A stretch of 64,000 nucleotides of DNA, taken from assembly GCA_041399155.1 (NCBI GenBank), contig JAWKTI010000003.1, positions 186,001 through 250,000 of the forward strand, given 5' to 3'. The DNA comes from Zavarzinella sp. Its GTDB lineage: Bacteria > Planctomycetota > Planctomycetia > Gemmatales > Gemmataceae. The number at the start of each line of letters is the position of its first letter. Position 1 is the stretch's first letter. Under the pieces are notes generated by a model. The model did not search any database. It was not told the DNA's origin and saw only the letters and a list, made by a program, of their open reading frames with translations. The translations under genes and the position numbers were made by a program. Below are positions 37,844 to 45,732 of this stretch, piece after piece.

Positions 37844-38620
37844 TCAGATTGAAAATCGGAGTTTTTCCGCTTGAGGATCGACTTCAAATCTTGGCCACAG
37901 TCTTTTAATTATTTCATCCGGAGTTTCATTCAATGTATCGATGAATCCTTTGCAAGCGTCGAACAAATCACGCAAGGTTGCAAAACAACAATGTTGCGTG
38001 ACCTCTTCACGCATCCATTTCCATAACCCTTCAATGGGATTGAAATCGGGACTATAACTGGGCAAAACTACTATTTCGATGTCCAACTCGCTGGCTTTGG
38101 TTCGAACGAACTTCGCCTTGTGCCAAGGTGCTCCATCCCAAATTACCACAACACGTCGACCTTGTCTTTCTACCCAATCGTTCACTCGGTGCAAAAATTC
38201 AGCCGTGTTTTCCTTGTTGCATTTGCCTTCGTTCCAGATCAAACATGCACCGGCACTGAAATTGTAAGCACCATACCAGTTGATGCGATCGGACAGCGGA
38301 GGGCAATCACTCACTCGCCAAGCCGATTCTCCCTTGTGCCACCAAGTATAGCCCAAGTCCATATCACGATGAAAATGGGATTCATCAATATAAATGATCA
38401 CGATATCGCCGCGACACATTTGCTGGTACATGTCCGCGAACTGTTTCAGGTATTCGGCCCGCTTTTCAGGGTCCCCTTTGCCGAACAGTTTCTTGCATTT
38501 CTTCCAGCTCAATCCCGCTAATTGCAGGATCCGCCGCACGGTATTCCGAGATACATACCGCTGGAATTGACAACCGATCCAATTGCACAACTTCCTGATC
38601 GTCCATCCGTGGCCTGGCAA
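37844..38620 (-). CDS. IS630 transposase, DDE domain (ORF B)
   Basis: Catalytic half of an IS630-type transposase. The DDE residues sit in IIYIDESHFHRDMDLG, VVIWDGAPWHKAKFV and YSPDFNPIEGLWKW. The frame is open upstream of the ATG at 38620 (PPFVQSQIEQIVDAVLKS then DPVDHQLPGHGWT), which is typical family sequence, so it is probably expressed only as a fusion with the upstream helix-turn-helix frame by a -1 shift near 38683-38692. Confidence 0.9.
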   Translation of the reverse strand: MPGHGWTIRKLCNWIGCQFQRYVSRNTVRRILQLAGLSWKKCKKLFGKGDPEKRAEYLKQFADMYQQMCRGDIVIIYIDESHFHRDMDLGYTWWHKGESAWRVSDCPPLSDRINWYGAYNFSAGACLIWNEGKCNKENTAEFLHRVNDWVERQGRRVVVIWDGAPWHKAKFVRTKASELDIEIVVLPSYSPDFNPIEGLWKWMREEVTQHCCFATLRDLFDACKGFIDTLNETPDEIIKRLWPRFEVDPQAEKLRFSI

Positions 38621-38667
38621 TTGGTGATCTACCGGATCGCTTTTCAGAACGGCATCAACGATCTGCT

Positions 38668-39021
38668 CTATCTGCGACTGGACAAAAGGGGGACACGGCC
38701 GCCAGTACGCCGATAAATCAAGGCGTCAGGTCCATGGTTGTTATATTTATGAACCCAGTTCAACAACACATCGTCGCAACGTCCAATTTCTGCGGCATAA
38801 GCAGTCGCGTTAGTGTGACCAAGAGCAATTTGGTACAAAGCCATAAACCGCTCCCGAGTACGAGGATGCTCGGATTCCAGAGCCAGGCGACGCAAATCAT
38901 CGGTGGTTTGATTCCATTTAGTAGTGTTCGGTCGGATCATCCTTGATCTCCAAAGGTTGGTCGACTTGCCTAGGTTGAACATTCTGACCAGCTTAACATA
39001 ACTCACCAAATCTGTAAACAC
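38668..39021 (-). CDS. IS630 transposase, helix-turn-helix part (ORF A)
   Basis: N-terminal DNA-binding part (up to 117 aa) with a helix-turn-helix (RERFMALYQIALGHTNATAYAAEIGRCDDVLLNWVHKYN) and the family motif YRRTGGR before the stop. ORF B continues in the -1 frame within CCCCCTTTTG (38683-38692 on the complementary strand). Many IS630 elements use such a frameshift; here I cannot tell a programmed shift from a mutation. Confidence 0.82.
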   Translation of the reverse strand: MFTDLVSYVKLVRMFNLGKSTNLWRSRMIRPNTTKWNQTTDDLRRLALESEHPRTRERFMALYQIALGHTNATAYAAEIGRCDDVLLNWVHKYNNHGPDALIYRRTGGRVPLLSSRR

Positions 39022-39100
39022 CGATTTTCAATCTGATTTTGGTTTAGAAAATTTTCCACATTGGTTCTTCGTCAACTTGGCAAAGATTTACTCTGTACTT

Positions 39101-39298
39101 TCACGCCACAGCTGGTTCCATTTTCTTCAGCTCAAAACCCAGTTTTTTCGCCTGGCGATGCAACTGTTTCTCATGCCGGGCTTTTACTTCTGACGCATAG
39201 GCCTCTTCCTGCTGCTTTGTGTAATCATCCCCGTATCGCATCAACATGGTAGATAATCCTGGCCAATTTGTGGGCCGTGGCCGCTGCGGCTCGTTTTT
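39101..39298 (-). pseudogene. 3' remnant of an IS110-like transposase
   Basis: Only a C-terminal tail is present. One frame gives AAAATAHKLARIIYHV; after a frameshift the next gives LMRYGDDYTKQQEEAYASEV and KKLGFELKKMEP to a TGA at 39101-39103. This resembles the end of IS110-type transposases. It is cut off at the IS630 right end and cannot be functional. Confidence 0.6.
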
Positions 39299-39345
39299 GG
39301 TAACATCAAGATTTCATTCGGTGGACGGGTCCGTTGAGCTTTGGT

Positions 39346-39493
39346 GTTAAGCCGGCCTGTGGGCGGCTAACAGGGTCCGCAATTGAGCATATACTTACTA
39401 TGATGGCCGCAAGCGGCCTAAGTGAGCGATTGGAGCAGGAATCGCCTGGTATTCACTCCGCGACTCTGCTCAATCAATCGCGGACCCGTTAGC
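39346..39493 (+). repeat. Palindromic ORF-less element, copy 3
   Basis: More diverged third copy: GTTAAGCCGGCCTGTGGGCGGCTAAC at the start (with changes), GGGTCCGCAATTGAGCATATA, the inner hairpins, and GACTCTGCTCAATCAATCGC with a small insertion, ending GTTAGC. The 25 bp before it (TTGAGCTTTGGTGTTAAGC) look like the right half of an attC similar to the one before copy 2. Confidence 0.82.
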
Positions 39494-39510
39494 TGTTTTG
39501 AGACGAACTC

Positions 39511-40020
39511 ATGCCCTTTCGAGATGTGGACCCTGATGAACTGCGATCGCTCGCCGACCTTTTTCGGCAAGCGGGCGCACGTGACCCGGAATCATGGGCG
39601 AACTCGCAACTGGCCGAGGGCATTCCACAGCTTGCAATCTTCAGCTTTGCAAAGGCGTTGTGGAACGGCGTGATGCCAGAGGACGACGACAAGTGGATCG
39701 ATCAAGAGATTGAATGGGCGAAATCCCGGCCGCTTGATCCTTGCGCCCAGAGTGGGCCAGCGATGGAAGAGATGTTGGTCAAGGGCGTGAGTCGCAAGGC
39801 CATCGTCGATCTGGTACGAGTCTTTCAGTACAGCGCGCTCTATCACGCCTGTTCGATACTCGACGGGTCTCGGGTGGAAGACGTGCCGATCACTGATTGG
39901 AGGTTGCATCAGGTCGACGAAGAAGGCAAGGATGTAGCGATCATTCAAGGGCTGCATGAGGTTCTGCTGAGCATGGACCCGACCGGGCGCGAAATGCGTC
40001 CGCGTGGGGCCAGCAGCTAA
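39511..40020 (+). CDS. Cassette 4 gene, hypothetical protein
   Basis: A 169-aa acidic soluble protein starting MPFRDVDPDELRSLADLFRQ. No family recognised; the alpha-helical pattern (FQYSALYHACSILDG, IIQGLHEVLLSMDPTGREM) includes no catalytic motif I can name. It begins 18 bp after palindromic element copy 3 and its stop is inside the next attC, the standard cassette arrangement. Confidence 0.65.
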   Translation: MPFRDVDPDELRSLADLFRQAGARDPESWANSQLAEGIPQLAIFSFAKALWNGVMPEDDDKWIDQEIEWAKSRPLDPCAQSGPAMEEMLVKGVSRKAIVDLVRVFQYSALYHACSILDGSRVEDVPITDWRLHQVDEEGKDVAIIQGLHEVLLSMDPTGREMRPRGASS

Positions 40021-40090
40021 CAAAGCGTCACACCTGACCGCGCCGAAATTACCGTTAGTCGCGACCGGCAGGTGAACGCAGTCGTTAGGC
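40015..40090 (+). other. attC-like site of cassette 4
   Basis: 76 bp from AGCTAAC (40015-40021) to GTTAGGC (40084-40090). The left arm GCGTCACACCTGACCG pairs with the right arm CGGCAGGTGAACGC with two unpaired bases on one side, as in true attC sites. Confidence 0.8.
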
Positions 40091-40252
40091 CGCGAAGGGT
40101 GAACCTTGAAAGTCGTCGCAGACGCACGAGACACTCTCGACAAGGGACACAATTTGGCTTGGACGTTACCCTTGGTTCAAGCCCTAGGCCCAGATGGTCG
40201 TCAGTTGGCATCCAGTGGGTCCGACGTTCCATTCAGCGGTTGCTCCCATTAA
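40084..40252 (+). pseudogene. Truncated duplicate of cassette 2
   Basis: Repeats 35613-35782 (crossover core, ribosome site, TTG start and about 49 codons) with a few substitutions and one lost base that breaks the frame. It ends abruptly at CTCCCATTAA where 74-bp tandem repeats begin. Confidence 0.88.
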
Positions 40253-40430
40253 AACCGTCATTCCCGCGCAGGCGGAATCCAGGGCGGAAGATTTGAATTA
40301 CTACCAGTAATCCGATCCCAACCTTAAACCGTCATTCCCGGGCAGGCGGGAATCCAGGACGGAAGACTTGAATTACCACCAGTAATCAGATCCCCAGCTA
40401 AATCCGTCATTCCAGAGTAGGTGGGAATCG
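40253..40430. repeat. Three tandem 74-bp REP-like repeats
   Basis: Units begin at 40253, 40327 and 40401 with variants of CCGTCATTCCCGCGCAGGCG, a palindromic motif, followed by AATCCAGG and GAATTAC-ACCAGTAATC. Related motifs occur at 54543-54745 and 56060-56158. Confidence 0.85.
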
Positions 40431-40438
40431 ATCTTGTT

Positions 40439-40463
40439 CCCCCTTCCTTGCGAGGGAAGGGGG
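40439..40463. terminator. Strong hairpin, possible bidirectional terminator
   Basis: CCCCCTTCC and GGAAGGGGG form a perfect 9-bp stem with a 7-nt loop, just downstream of the minus-strand gene ending at 40490. No clear T-run follows on the minus strand, so it may be another dispersed hairpin repeat. Confidence 0.5.
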
Positions 40464-40489
40464 CTGGGGGTTAGGTTCTATTTTATTTC

Positions 40490-41524
40490 TCAGCCCTGCT
40501 TCATCTGACGTTGCTTTCGCATTGCCTTGCGGTGGGCACGGGCGGCTTTCTTTTTTTCCTTTTCCGCCTCATATTTTTCGACGTGGTGCTGCAATAATTT
40601 CAGGCGATAGCGTAATTCCACTAATTCCTCTTCAGTGTAGGCTATCTGTTCTTCCAACCGCATCATTCTCTTGCGGGGATTATCCCCTACCAATCGTGCA
40701 AACAATTCCAGCGCTAGAATAGCGTGCCAGCCCTTCATTAACAGGCCTCGTAATCGGTAAAGCCTGCCCATGCGGGCCAGTTGATCCGGTGCAATCGCCC
40801 GTGTGGTGCGTAGTAACCTCGCAATTGGCGACGCACTGGCCCACCAGGTCAGAATAAACTCCAGTGTGGGCAACAGCACAATCGCAGCATCGATCCAGCG
40901 GGTTTTCGCATATTTCATCGGCTGCCCGCTCGATTCCAGCTTGATAATGAACTCTGTGGCAAACGCTACCCAGATAATGGCCATACAGACGTTCAGAATC
41001 GTTTCAAACAGTGGGGACTCTTCTACCGTTCCTGCCCACACATACTCAATCACCAGAATGGGTAGAATCAGCAGTGCAAACAGCAACAACGGCAAACCAA
41101 AAAACCTGTCCAATCGTTTGAGCAATTCTTTCCCCTGGGTCTGCCAGCCCAGCCACGGCAGCCAGATATTGCCCGTTGCGGGGTGCACAAAGCCCATCCG
41201 TGCCGGAGGAAAAAGAGAGACGGCGAGACACCTTGTAAAGGATGGTAGCAATCGCTGGCCGGGCCTTTTCATCCAGAGCGAAAACATGGCTTCGACAAAG
41301 AAAACCGGCCAGACTCCTATAAGGAAAAAGGATATAAAGTTGAGTTCGGCCTGCGTAACCGAGCTTTTTGTGGCACGGTGAATCAGGCCGGCAAAAGCCA
41401 GCAAGTGAACAAAACCCAGCCAGAACATCAGTGGGGCAAGGCGTTGTACCACCAGAGGCACTTGCTCTTCGATGGTGATTTTCTCTGCCACAGGGGGCTC
41501 TTCGATCGTCGATTCAGCACTCAT
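40490..41524 (-). CDS. Membrane protein, ion-channel voltage-sensor-like
   Basis: A 344-aa protein with two N-terminal hydrophobic helices (about 25-95) and then four more (about 145-245) ending in ARLLRTTRAIAPDQLARMGRLYRLRG, an Arg-spaced helix reminiscent of a voltage-sensor S4 segment. There is no pore/selectivity filter. The C-terminus is a charged coiled coil (LEEQIAYTEEELVELRYRLK) ending in a very basic tail. An ion-transporter relative is possible; I would call it a membrane protein of unknown function. Confidence 0.65.
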   Translation of the reverse strand: MSAESTIEEPPVAEKITIEEQVPLVVQRLAPLMFWLGFVHLLAFAGLIHRATKSSVTQAELNFISFFLIGVWPVFFVEAMFSLWMKRPGQRLLPSFTRCLAVSLFPPARMGFVHPATGNIWLPWLGWQTQGKELLKRLDRFFGLPLLLFALLILPILVIEYVWAGTVEESPLFETILNVCMAIIWVAFATEFIIKLESSGQPMKYAKTRWIDAAIVLLPTLEFILTWWASASPIARLLRTTRAIAPDQLARMGRLYRLRGLLMKGWHAILALELFARLVGDNPRKRMMRLEEQIAYTEEELVELRYRLKLLQHHVEKYEAEKEKKKAARAHRKAMRKQRQMKQG

Positions 41525-41780
41525 GGCTTTCCTAAAGTCGATTTCGCTTCCCGCACCCGAAACGAAACTCTACCTCTCCTTTATCGCCTTCTCACAGTAT
41601 TTCGTGAAAAATTCCCAACCATTTCATTGTAAGTAGCCTCCCACCAGCAGTGCACGCGGGCCAAAAATGAGAAATTTCACATAAATCAAGTGAAGACGCC
41701 TGCCAAATTGATTATATATCAATAACTGATTGATAAAGCATTTTGTTGTAGCCTTCTCGAACTGTTGAAGGAGAGGCCTG

Positions 41781-42590
41781 ATGGCAAAAAAGCGGAAATC
41801 TACCCCTGGGCCCTACCTAAAGGTGATGGAAATTCTCCGCGATCGCATCACCGATCCAGACAGTTTCCCTTTCAGCCTGCCCGCAATCAGGTCGCTGACA
41901 AAACTGGAATTTCATCCCAAAGTAACCTTTCTGGTGGGGGAGAATGGTTCTGGTAAATCGACAATTCTGGAAGCGATCGCCATTGACTGTGGGCTGAATC
42001 CGGAAGGTGGTAGCCGCAACTTCAACTTTGCCACGCGGGCATCCCACTCGTCGCTCGATCAATACATCCGCATTGGGAAGACAATTGCCAATCCTGGAGA
42101 TAGCTACTTTCTGCGGGCAGAAAGCTTCTTTAATGTAAGTACCGAAATTGAACGGCTTGATGAGGAACCGGGTAGCGGTAGGATTATCGATGCATACGGT
42201 GGCAAATCGCTCCATGAACAGTCGCACGGGGAATCGTTTTATGCACTGTTTGAGAACCGGTTTCGAGAAAATGGCTTATACCTGCTGGACGAGCCAGAAG
42301 CCGCACTTTCGCCAAAGCGACAATTGGAATTTCTTGCATTACTTCATGCCTACCTCATTCATGGTGGGCAGTTTGTGATTGCAACCCACTCGCCAATTAT
42401 CATGGCCTATCCCGAAGCCCGCATTTACCTGTTGGACAAGGAAGGCATTCGTGAAGTCGCCTACACCGAAACCGAGCACTATTTGATTACACGTGGTTTT
42501 CTGAAAGATCCCCAGAGTACGATGAAAGTTCTGTTCGAAAAGCAGGAGAAGCCCGTAACGGATGAACACGAATCGGACAACGAACACTGA
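41781..42590 (+). CDS. AAA-family ATPase (ABC-like, YbjD/OLD-type fold)
   Basis: A 269-aa soluble ATPase with Walker A GENGSGKST (about residues 53-61), a middle segment with SHGESFYALF, which is the place of an ABC signature-like motif, Walker B LYLLDEPEAALSP and the H-loop VIATHSPIIM. This is the compact AAA_21/AAA_23 family seen across bacteria. GAAGGAGAGG precedes the ATG. Standing alone without a nuclease partner, it is not obviously a defence module. Confidence 0.88.
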   Translation: MAKKRKSTPGPYLKVMEILRDRITDPDSFPFSLPAIRSLTKLEFHPKVTFLVGENGSGKSTILEAIAIDCGLNPEGGSRNFNFATRASHSSLDQYIRIGKTIANPGDSYFLRAESFFNVSTEIERLDEEPGSGRIIDAYGGKSLHEQSHGESFYALFENRFRENGLYLLDEPEAALSPKRQLEFLALLHAYLIHGGQFVIATHSPIIMAYPEARIYLLDKEGIREVAYTETEHYLITRGFLKDPQSTMKVLFEKQEKPVTDEHESDNEH

Positions 42591-42626
42591 CAGGCCTCAA
42601 TGAAATGACATTCGTACGAATATCAG

Positions 42627-42642
42627 TGTTCCACGTGGAACA
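42627..42642. promoter_or_regulatory. parS: parS-type centromere site
   Basis: Perfect 16-bp palindrome TGTTCCACGTGGAACA in the gap between the AAA ATPase and PDZ genes. This matches the chromosomal parS consensus bound by ParB. It is the only such site I see. parS sites usually lie near the replication origin, and a DnaA-family gene is 5 kb away. Confidence 0.85.
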
Positions 42643-42769
42643 TTTTCGACACTCGTACAACTGTCAGATTTTCGTCCTTTGTGCAAATTTTGCAAGCTGG
42701 CGTTGCACCAATGTGCCTCTTCTGGTATGGTGAAGGTGTTTCAGTTCGATGAGATGGAGACCACCGAAG

Positions 42770-43162
42770 ATGATGACCACGATTTTAGTTGCGACCGCAA
42801 TGACGCTCGGTGCACCTGCCATAAAACCTAAAAACACCGAAACCGGGCCAGGTTACCTGGGGGTACAGTTCATTTCCGAACCCGATGGGATGCGGGTTTC
42901 TACCATCCAGCCAGGTGGGCCTGCACAGAAAGCAGGTTTGCTGCCCAACGATCTGATTACCAGATTCGACCGGGTGGAACTGAAAGGAATGGAAAACGAT
43001 GCCATCATTAAAGTGGTGGCGGAAACTCCCATCGGCCGCACGGTGGAAGTAGAATTGCTGCGGGGTTCTGAAAAAATGACCGTCAAAGTGAAAGTAGCTG
43101 GGCGACCGGCAGATTTTGAAACCCTTCGGCAGCCACGTCAGGAATTAGTACCCATCCCCTGA
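42770..43162 (+). CDS. Small PDZ-domain protein
   Basis: A 130-aa protein (ATG 42770 chosen, preceded by GGAGA; ATG 42749 is also in frame). A short hydrophobic leader (TTILVATAMTLGAPA) suggests export. The rest is one PDZ domain: GPGYLGVQFISEPDGMRVSTI, GGPAQKAGLLPNDLITRFDRVEL and VEVELLRGSEKMTVKVKV. No protease domain is present, so it is probably an adaptor or an orphan substrate-binding module. Confidence 0.85.
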   Translation: MMTTILVATAMTLGAPAIKPKNTETGPGYLGVQFISEPDGMRVSTIQPGGPAQKAGLLPNDLITRFDRVELKGMENDAIIKVVAETPIGRTVEVELLRGSEKMTVKVKVAGRPADFETLRQPRQELVPIP

Positions 43163-43406
43163 CAGTTGTTTCAAACACTCAGGTGATGCATTTTAAGGCA
43201 GGTCCGACATCAATCACCTTCCATCAGCATGTGATCTGCTATTAATACCCAAACAATCATGAAAAAATGAAATTGCTTTCATGATTTTCCCCAGTTTGTT
43301 TGTTCGATCTGATTCTAACAGATTGCAGCGGAAAGCAGTATGAACACTTTTTGCTGTGGGGATAATCTGTAAAAAAAACGTGTTATCTTTTCGGAAAATT
43401 GGAACA

Positions 43407-44789
43407 ATGGCAGAAAAACCACGCAAGAACCCCAAAAATCCCATCGATGCGAAACTGCCCGAAACCACGATGAATCGATTGCTGGGGCCGGTGCAGCGGT
43501 TTATGCACGTCCAGGCTGCCAGCGGAATCGTCCTTCTGATCTGTACCGTTACTGCACTGGTGCTGGCTAATTCGCCGTATGCAAAAACTTTCATCTCGAT
43601 ATGGAAAACACCGATTGAATTTTCCATCGGCTCATTTCACATTGCGGATACTGTTGGCCACCTGTTAATTAATGATGGCTTAATGACCATCTTCTTCTTT
43701 GTGGTGGGCCTCGAGGTCAAACGGGAAATTATTGCCGGCGAACTTCGTGACCCACGAAAGGCACTGCTGCCCATTGTTGCGGCCCTGGGTGGGATGGTGG
43801 GGCCCGCACTGGTTTATCTGGCATTCCAATATGGCGAGCCAGGCGAACGCGGCTGGGCAATTCCGATGGCCACCGATATCGCTTTTGTGGTTGGGTTTCT
43901 GGCTTTATTCGGTAAGCGGGTGCCGTTCGGCCTGAAGATCTTTCTGCTGTCACTGGCGATCGTCGACGACATCGGTGCGGTGCTGGTGATAGCCACCGTC
44001 TATACCAATAAAATCGCAATGAGCTGGCTGCTGGTTGCTGCTATTGGCTTTGTAGTCACGTATTCACTGAATCTGTTGGGCGTTCGGCGTGTGCCCGCCT
44101 ATATTGTGGTGGGTGCTGTGATCTGGCTGGCATTTCTGAAAGCAGGCATCCACCCCACTGTGGCCGGGGTGATGCTGGGTTTAATGACCCCATCCAGTGC
44201 CTGGCTTGGAGATAAAACTTTTTCCGCAGTGATCGAGGAAGCATGGACCCGCATGCGTGGGGGAGATTACACGCAGACAAAATCCTATGAAGAAATGGAG
44301 CGGATTGGTTTTGCACTTCGCGAGTCGGTTTCTCCGCTGACGCGGTTGGAAACCATCCTGCATCCGTGGGTCGCATTTGGCATTATGCCTTTGTTTGCGT
44401 TATCGAATGCCGGAGTGACATTCAACTTCAGTCTGCTAAAGGAACCCGTGGCCATTGCCGTGGCGGCAGGACTGGTGCTTGGCAAACCTCTGGGAATTAT
44501 CCTGACGGCATTTATTGCTGTGAAACTTGGCCTGACCAGACTGCCAGCAAATGTGAACTGGCTGATGATGATCAGTGCAGGCTGTCTGGCTGGGATTGGC
44601 TTTACAATGTCGCTGTTTATTAACGGTTTAGCGTTCAATCCAGCCGAATTCCCATCATTTCAAAGTGCAGGGAAAATTGGCACGATGACTGGTTCGCTGA
44701 TCAGCTCTCTTTTAGGCGGGACCTTATTGGTGGTTTCAATCTATCTGATTAAAAAGAAAGCCCCTGCAGCCAAAACAGAAAATGACTGA
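43407..44789 (+). CDS. nhaA: Na+/H+ antiporter NhaA
   Basis: A 460-aa inner-membrane antiporter exchanging Na+ for H+ for sodium and pH homeostasis. The start is ATG 43407 (an earlier TTG is in frame). Family signatures are FFFVVGLEVKREIIAGELRDPRKA, WAIPMATDIAFVVGFLAL with the Asp pair in ATDIAF and LAIVDDIGAVLVIA, WLAFLKAGIHPTVAGVMLGL and GFTMSLFINGLAF. About 12 hydrophobic helices are present, with the normal basic N-terminus slightly extended. It stands alone. Confidence 0.96.
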   Translation: MAEKPRKNPKNPIDAKLPETTMNRLLGPVQRFMHVQAASGIVLLICTVTALVLANSPYAKTFISIWKTPIEFSIGSFHIADTVGHLLINDGLMTIFFFVVGLEVKREIIAGELRDPRKALLPIVAALGGMVGPALVYLAFQYGEPGERGWAIPMATDIAFVVGFLALFGKRVPFGLKIFLLSLAIVDDIGAVLVIATVYTNKIAMSWLLVAAIGFVVTYSLNLLGVRRVPAYIVVGAVIWLAFLKAGIHPTVAGVMLGLMTPSSAWLGDKTFSAVIEEAWTRMRGGDYTQTKSYEEMERIGFALRESVSPLTRLETILHPWVAFGIMPLFALSNAGVTFNFSLLKEPVAIAVAAGLVLGKPLGIILTAFIAVKLGLTRLPANVNWLMMISAGCLAGIGFTMSLFINGLAFNPAEFPSFQSAGKIGTMTGSLISSLLGGTLLVVSIYLIKKKAPAAKTEND

Positions 44790-44932
44790 TCTCAGTCTCT
44801 TTTCCAACTAAAAACTTATCCCTGGTTTCCTGTGCTTCTCACCCACATAATCGATCTTCGACAGAGTCGGCAACGAAATAGCCCATATCGAGATTGTTTT
44901 ATTCGAAGTACGACATGTAGCAGAGTAAAGAC

Positions 44933-44983
44933 ATGGATCAGGAATTGCTTCTTATCCACTTCGCAAGTCTGCTCAATCGAGAA
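44933..44983 (+). repeat. Degenerate right half of the palindromic element
   Basis: Sequence around GATCAGGAATTGCTTCTTAT and TCTGCTCAATCGAGAAC is recognisably related (roughly 80% by eye) to the right half of the integron elements (GAGCAGGAATCGC through TGCTCAATCGCGGACC). It lies 24 bp upstream of the HEAT-repeat gene start. Confidence 0.65.
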
Positions 44984-45006
44984 CATTATTATCTCTGAGG
45001 TGCAGG

Positions 45007-45732
45007 ATGTTTCGATGGTTCCGTCGACAGTTGGCAGCCCCACGCTTGGCTGGTCAAACCGCAGGTGAGTGGTATGTATTGCACCGTTCGTCATACAAAC
45101 TGGACACGACTGTTTGGGACTTACTGGCACAGGCGGTTTTAGAGATTACTTCGCGCGAAGGTTCTGGAACAACACCTACCTGCCTTATTGATGTTCTTGT
45201 CACAGATGCCACCGAAGTCGCGCGATGTGTAGCAGCAATTCAGTTGAGTACGGACCCTTCGCCAGAAGCTGAGACAGCACTTATCGCTGCACTTCAGGAT
45301 GAATCGGAACTTGTGCGACGCACCGCAGCCGAGTCACTGTTCCGGCTCGGATCAGTACGCGGTTTGGCTGCGGTAGTTGGCGGATCCCGACATGGGCATG
45401 CTGTCCGAACACATGCAGCGTTCAAGCTGGCAAATTTGAATTCAGGCGAGGCAAAGGAAGCACTGCCCGCCTTGATGGTTCTGTTGCAGTACCAGGACAT
45501 TAATTGGCGAACGCACCTAGCTGCAGTCGCGGCATTGAAAAAGATCGGCGATGCAGCGATACCAGCCCTGGTGAATGGACTTCACAAGGGTTCGCCTCAG
45601 ATGCGAAAGTATGCAGCGATCGCGCTCAAGGAGATGGGCAAGACGCCTGACCTACTACCAATGATCGACGAAGTGATTCGCAAGGCGGGATTGTCAGGCA
45701 TTGATGAAGATTCTGAAATGATCGGGCACTGA
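45007..45732 (+). CDS. HEAT-repeat protein
   Basis: A 241-aa soluble protein with at least four HEAT-like/PBS-lyase-type helical repeats (PSPEAETALIAALQDESELV, RRTAAESLFRLGSVRGLAAV, LPALMVLLQYQDINWRTHLA, GDAAIPALVNGLHKGSPQMR). Such repeats mediate protein-protein contact; no enzyme motif is seen. GAGGTGCAGG precedes ATG. It is flanked by degenerate halves of the palindromic element found in the integron region, with the stop codon overlapping the downstream half. Confidence 0.8.
   Translation: MFRWFRRQLAAPRLAGQTAGEWYVLHRSSYKLDTTVWDLLAQAVLEITSREGSGTTPTCLIDVLVTDATEVARCVAAIQLSTDPSPEAETALIAALQDESELVRRTAAESLFRLGSVRGLAAVVGGSRHGHAVRTHAAFKLANLNSGEAKEALPALMVLLQYQDINWRTHLAAVAALKKIGDAAIPALVNGLHKGSPQMRKYAAIALKEMGKTPDLLPMIDEVIRKAGLSGIDEDSEMIGH

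Larger units (their letters stand above)
37822..39060 (-). mobile_element. IS630-family insertion sequence
   Basis: About 1.24 kb bounded by matching terminal inverted repeats: left 37822-37860 and right about 39021-39060, both reading TGTGGA at the tip and sharing AAATCAGATTGAAAATCGG. It carries the two transposase frames below. The stop codon of the second lies within the left repeat. A clear TA duplication at the ends is not visible, so the exact tips are uncertain by a few bases. Confidence 0.88.
34150..40252 (+). mobile_element. Remnant chromosomal integron with cassette array
   Basis: A dead intI on the minus strand adjoins a plus-strand series of single-gene cassettes separated by attC-like sites at 35511-35619, 36097-36184 and 40015-40090, and a half site at about 39322-39352. 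The cassettes are GC-richer than the surroundings and mostly encode unknown proteins, as typical for chromosomal integrons. The array is interrupted by IS630 (37822-39060) and an IS110-like remnant (39101-39298), and is cut at 40252 by tandem repeats. The attI/Pc region should lie at 34796-34984; I cannot define it. Confidence 0.75.

Noticed and set aside
40253..40430. Tandem 74-bp repeats as a possible CRISPR array
   Set aside because: The repeated part covers the whole unit, with no unique spacers, and the palindrome matches a REP-like family seen elsewhere in the window.
41781..42590. AAA ATPase as part of a defence system
   Set aside because: No nuclease, toxin or reverse transcriptase partner adjoins it; neighbours are a membrane protein, parS and a PDZ protein.
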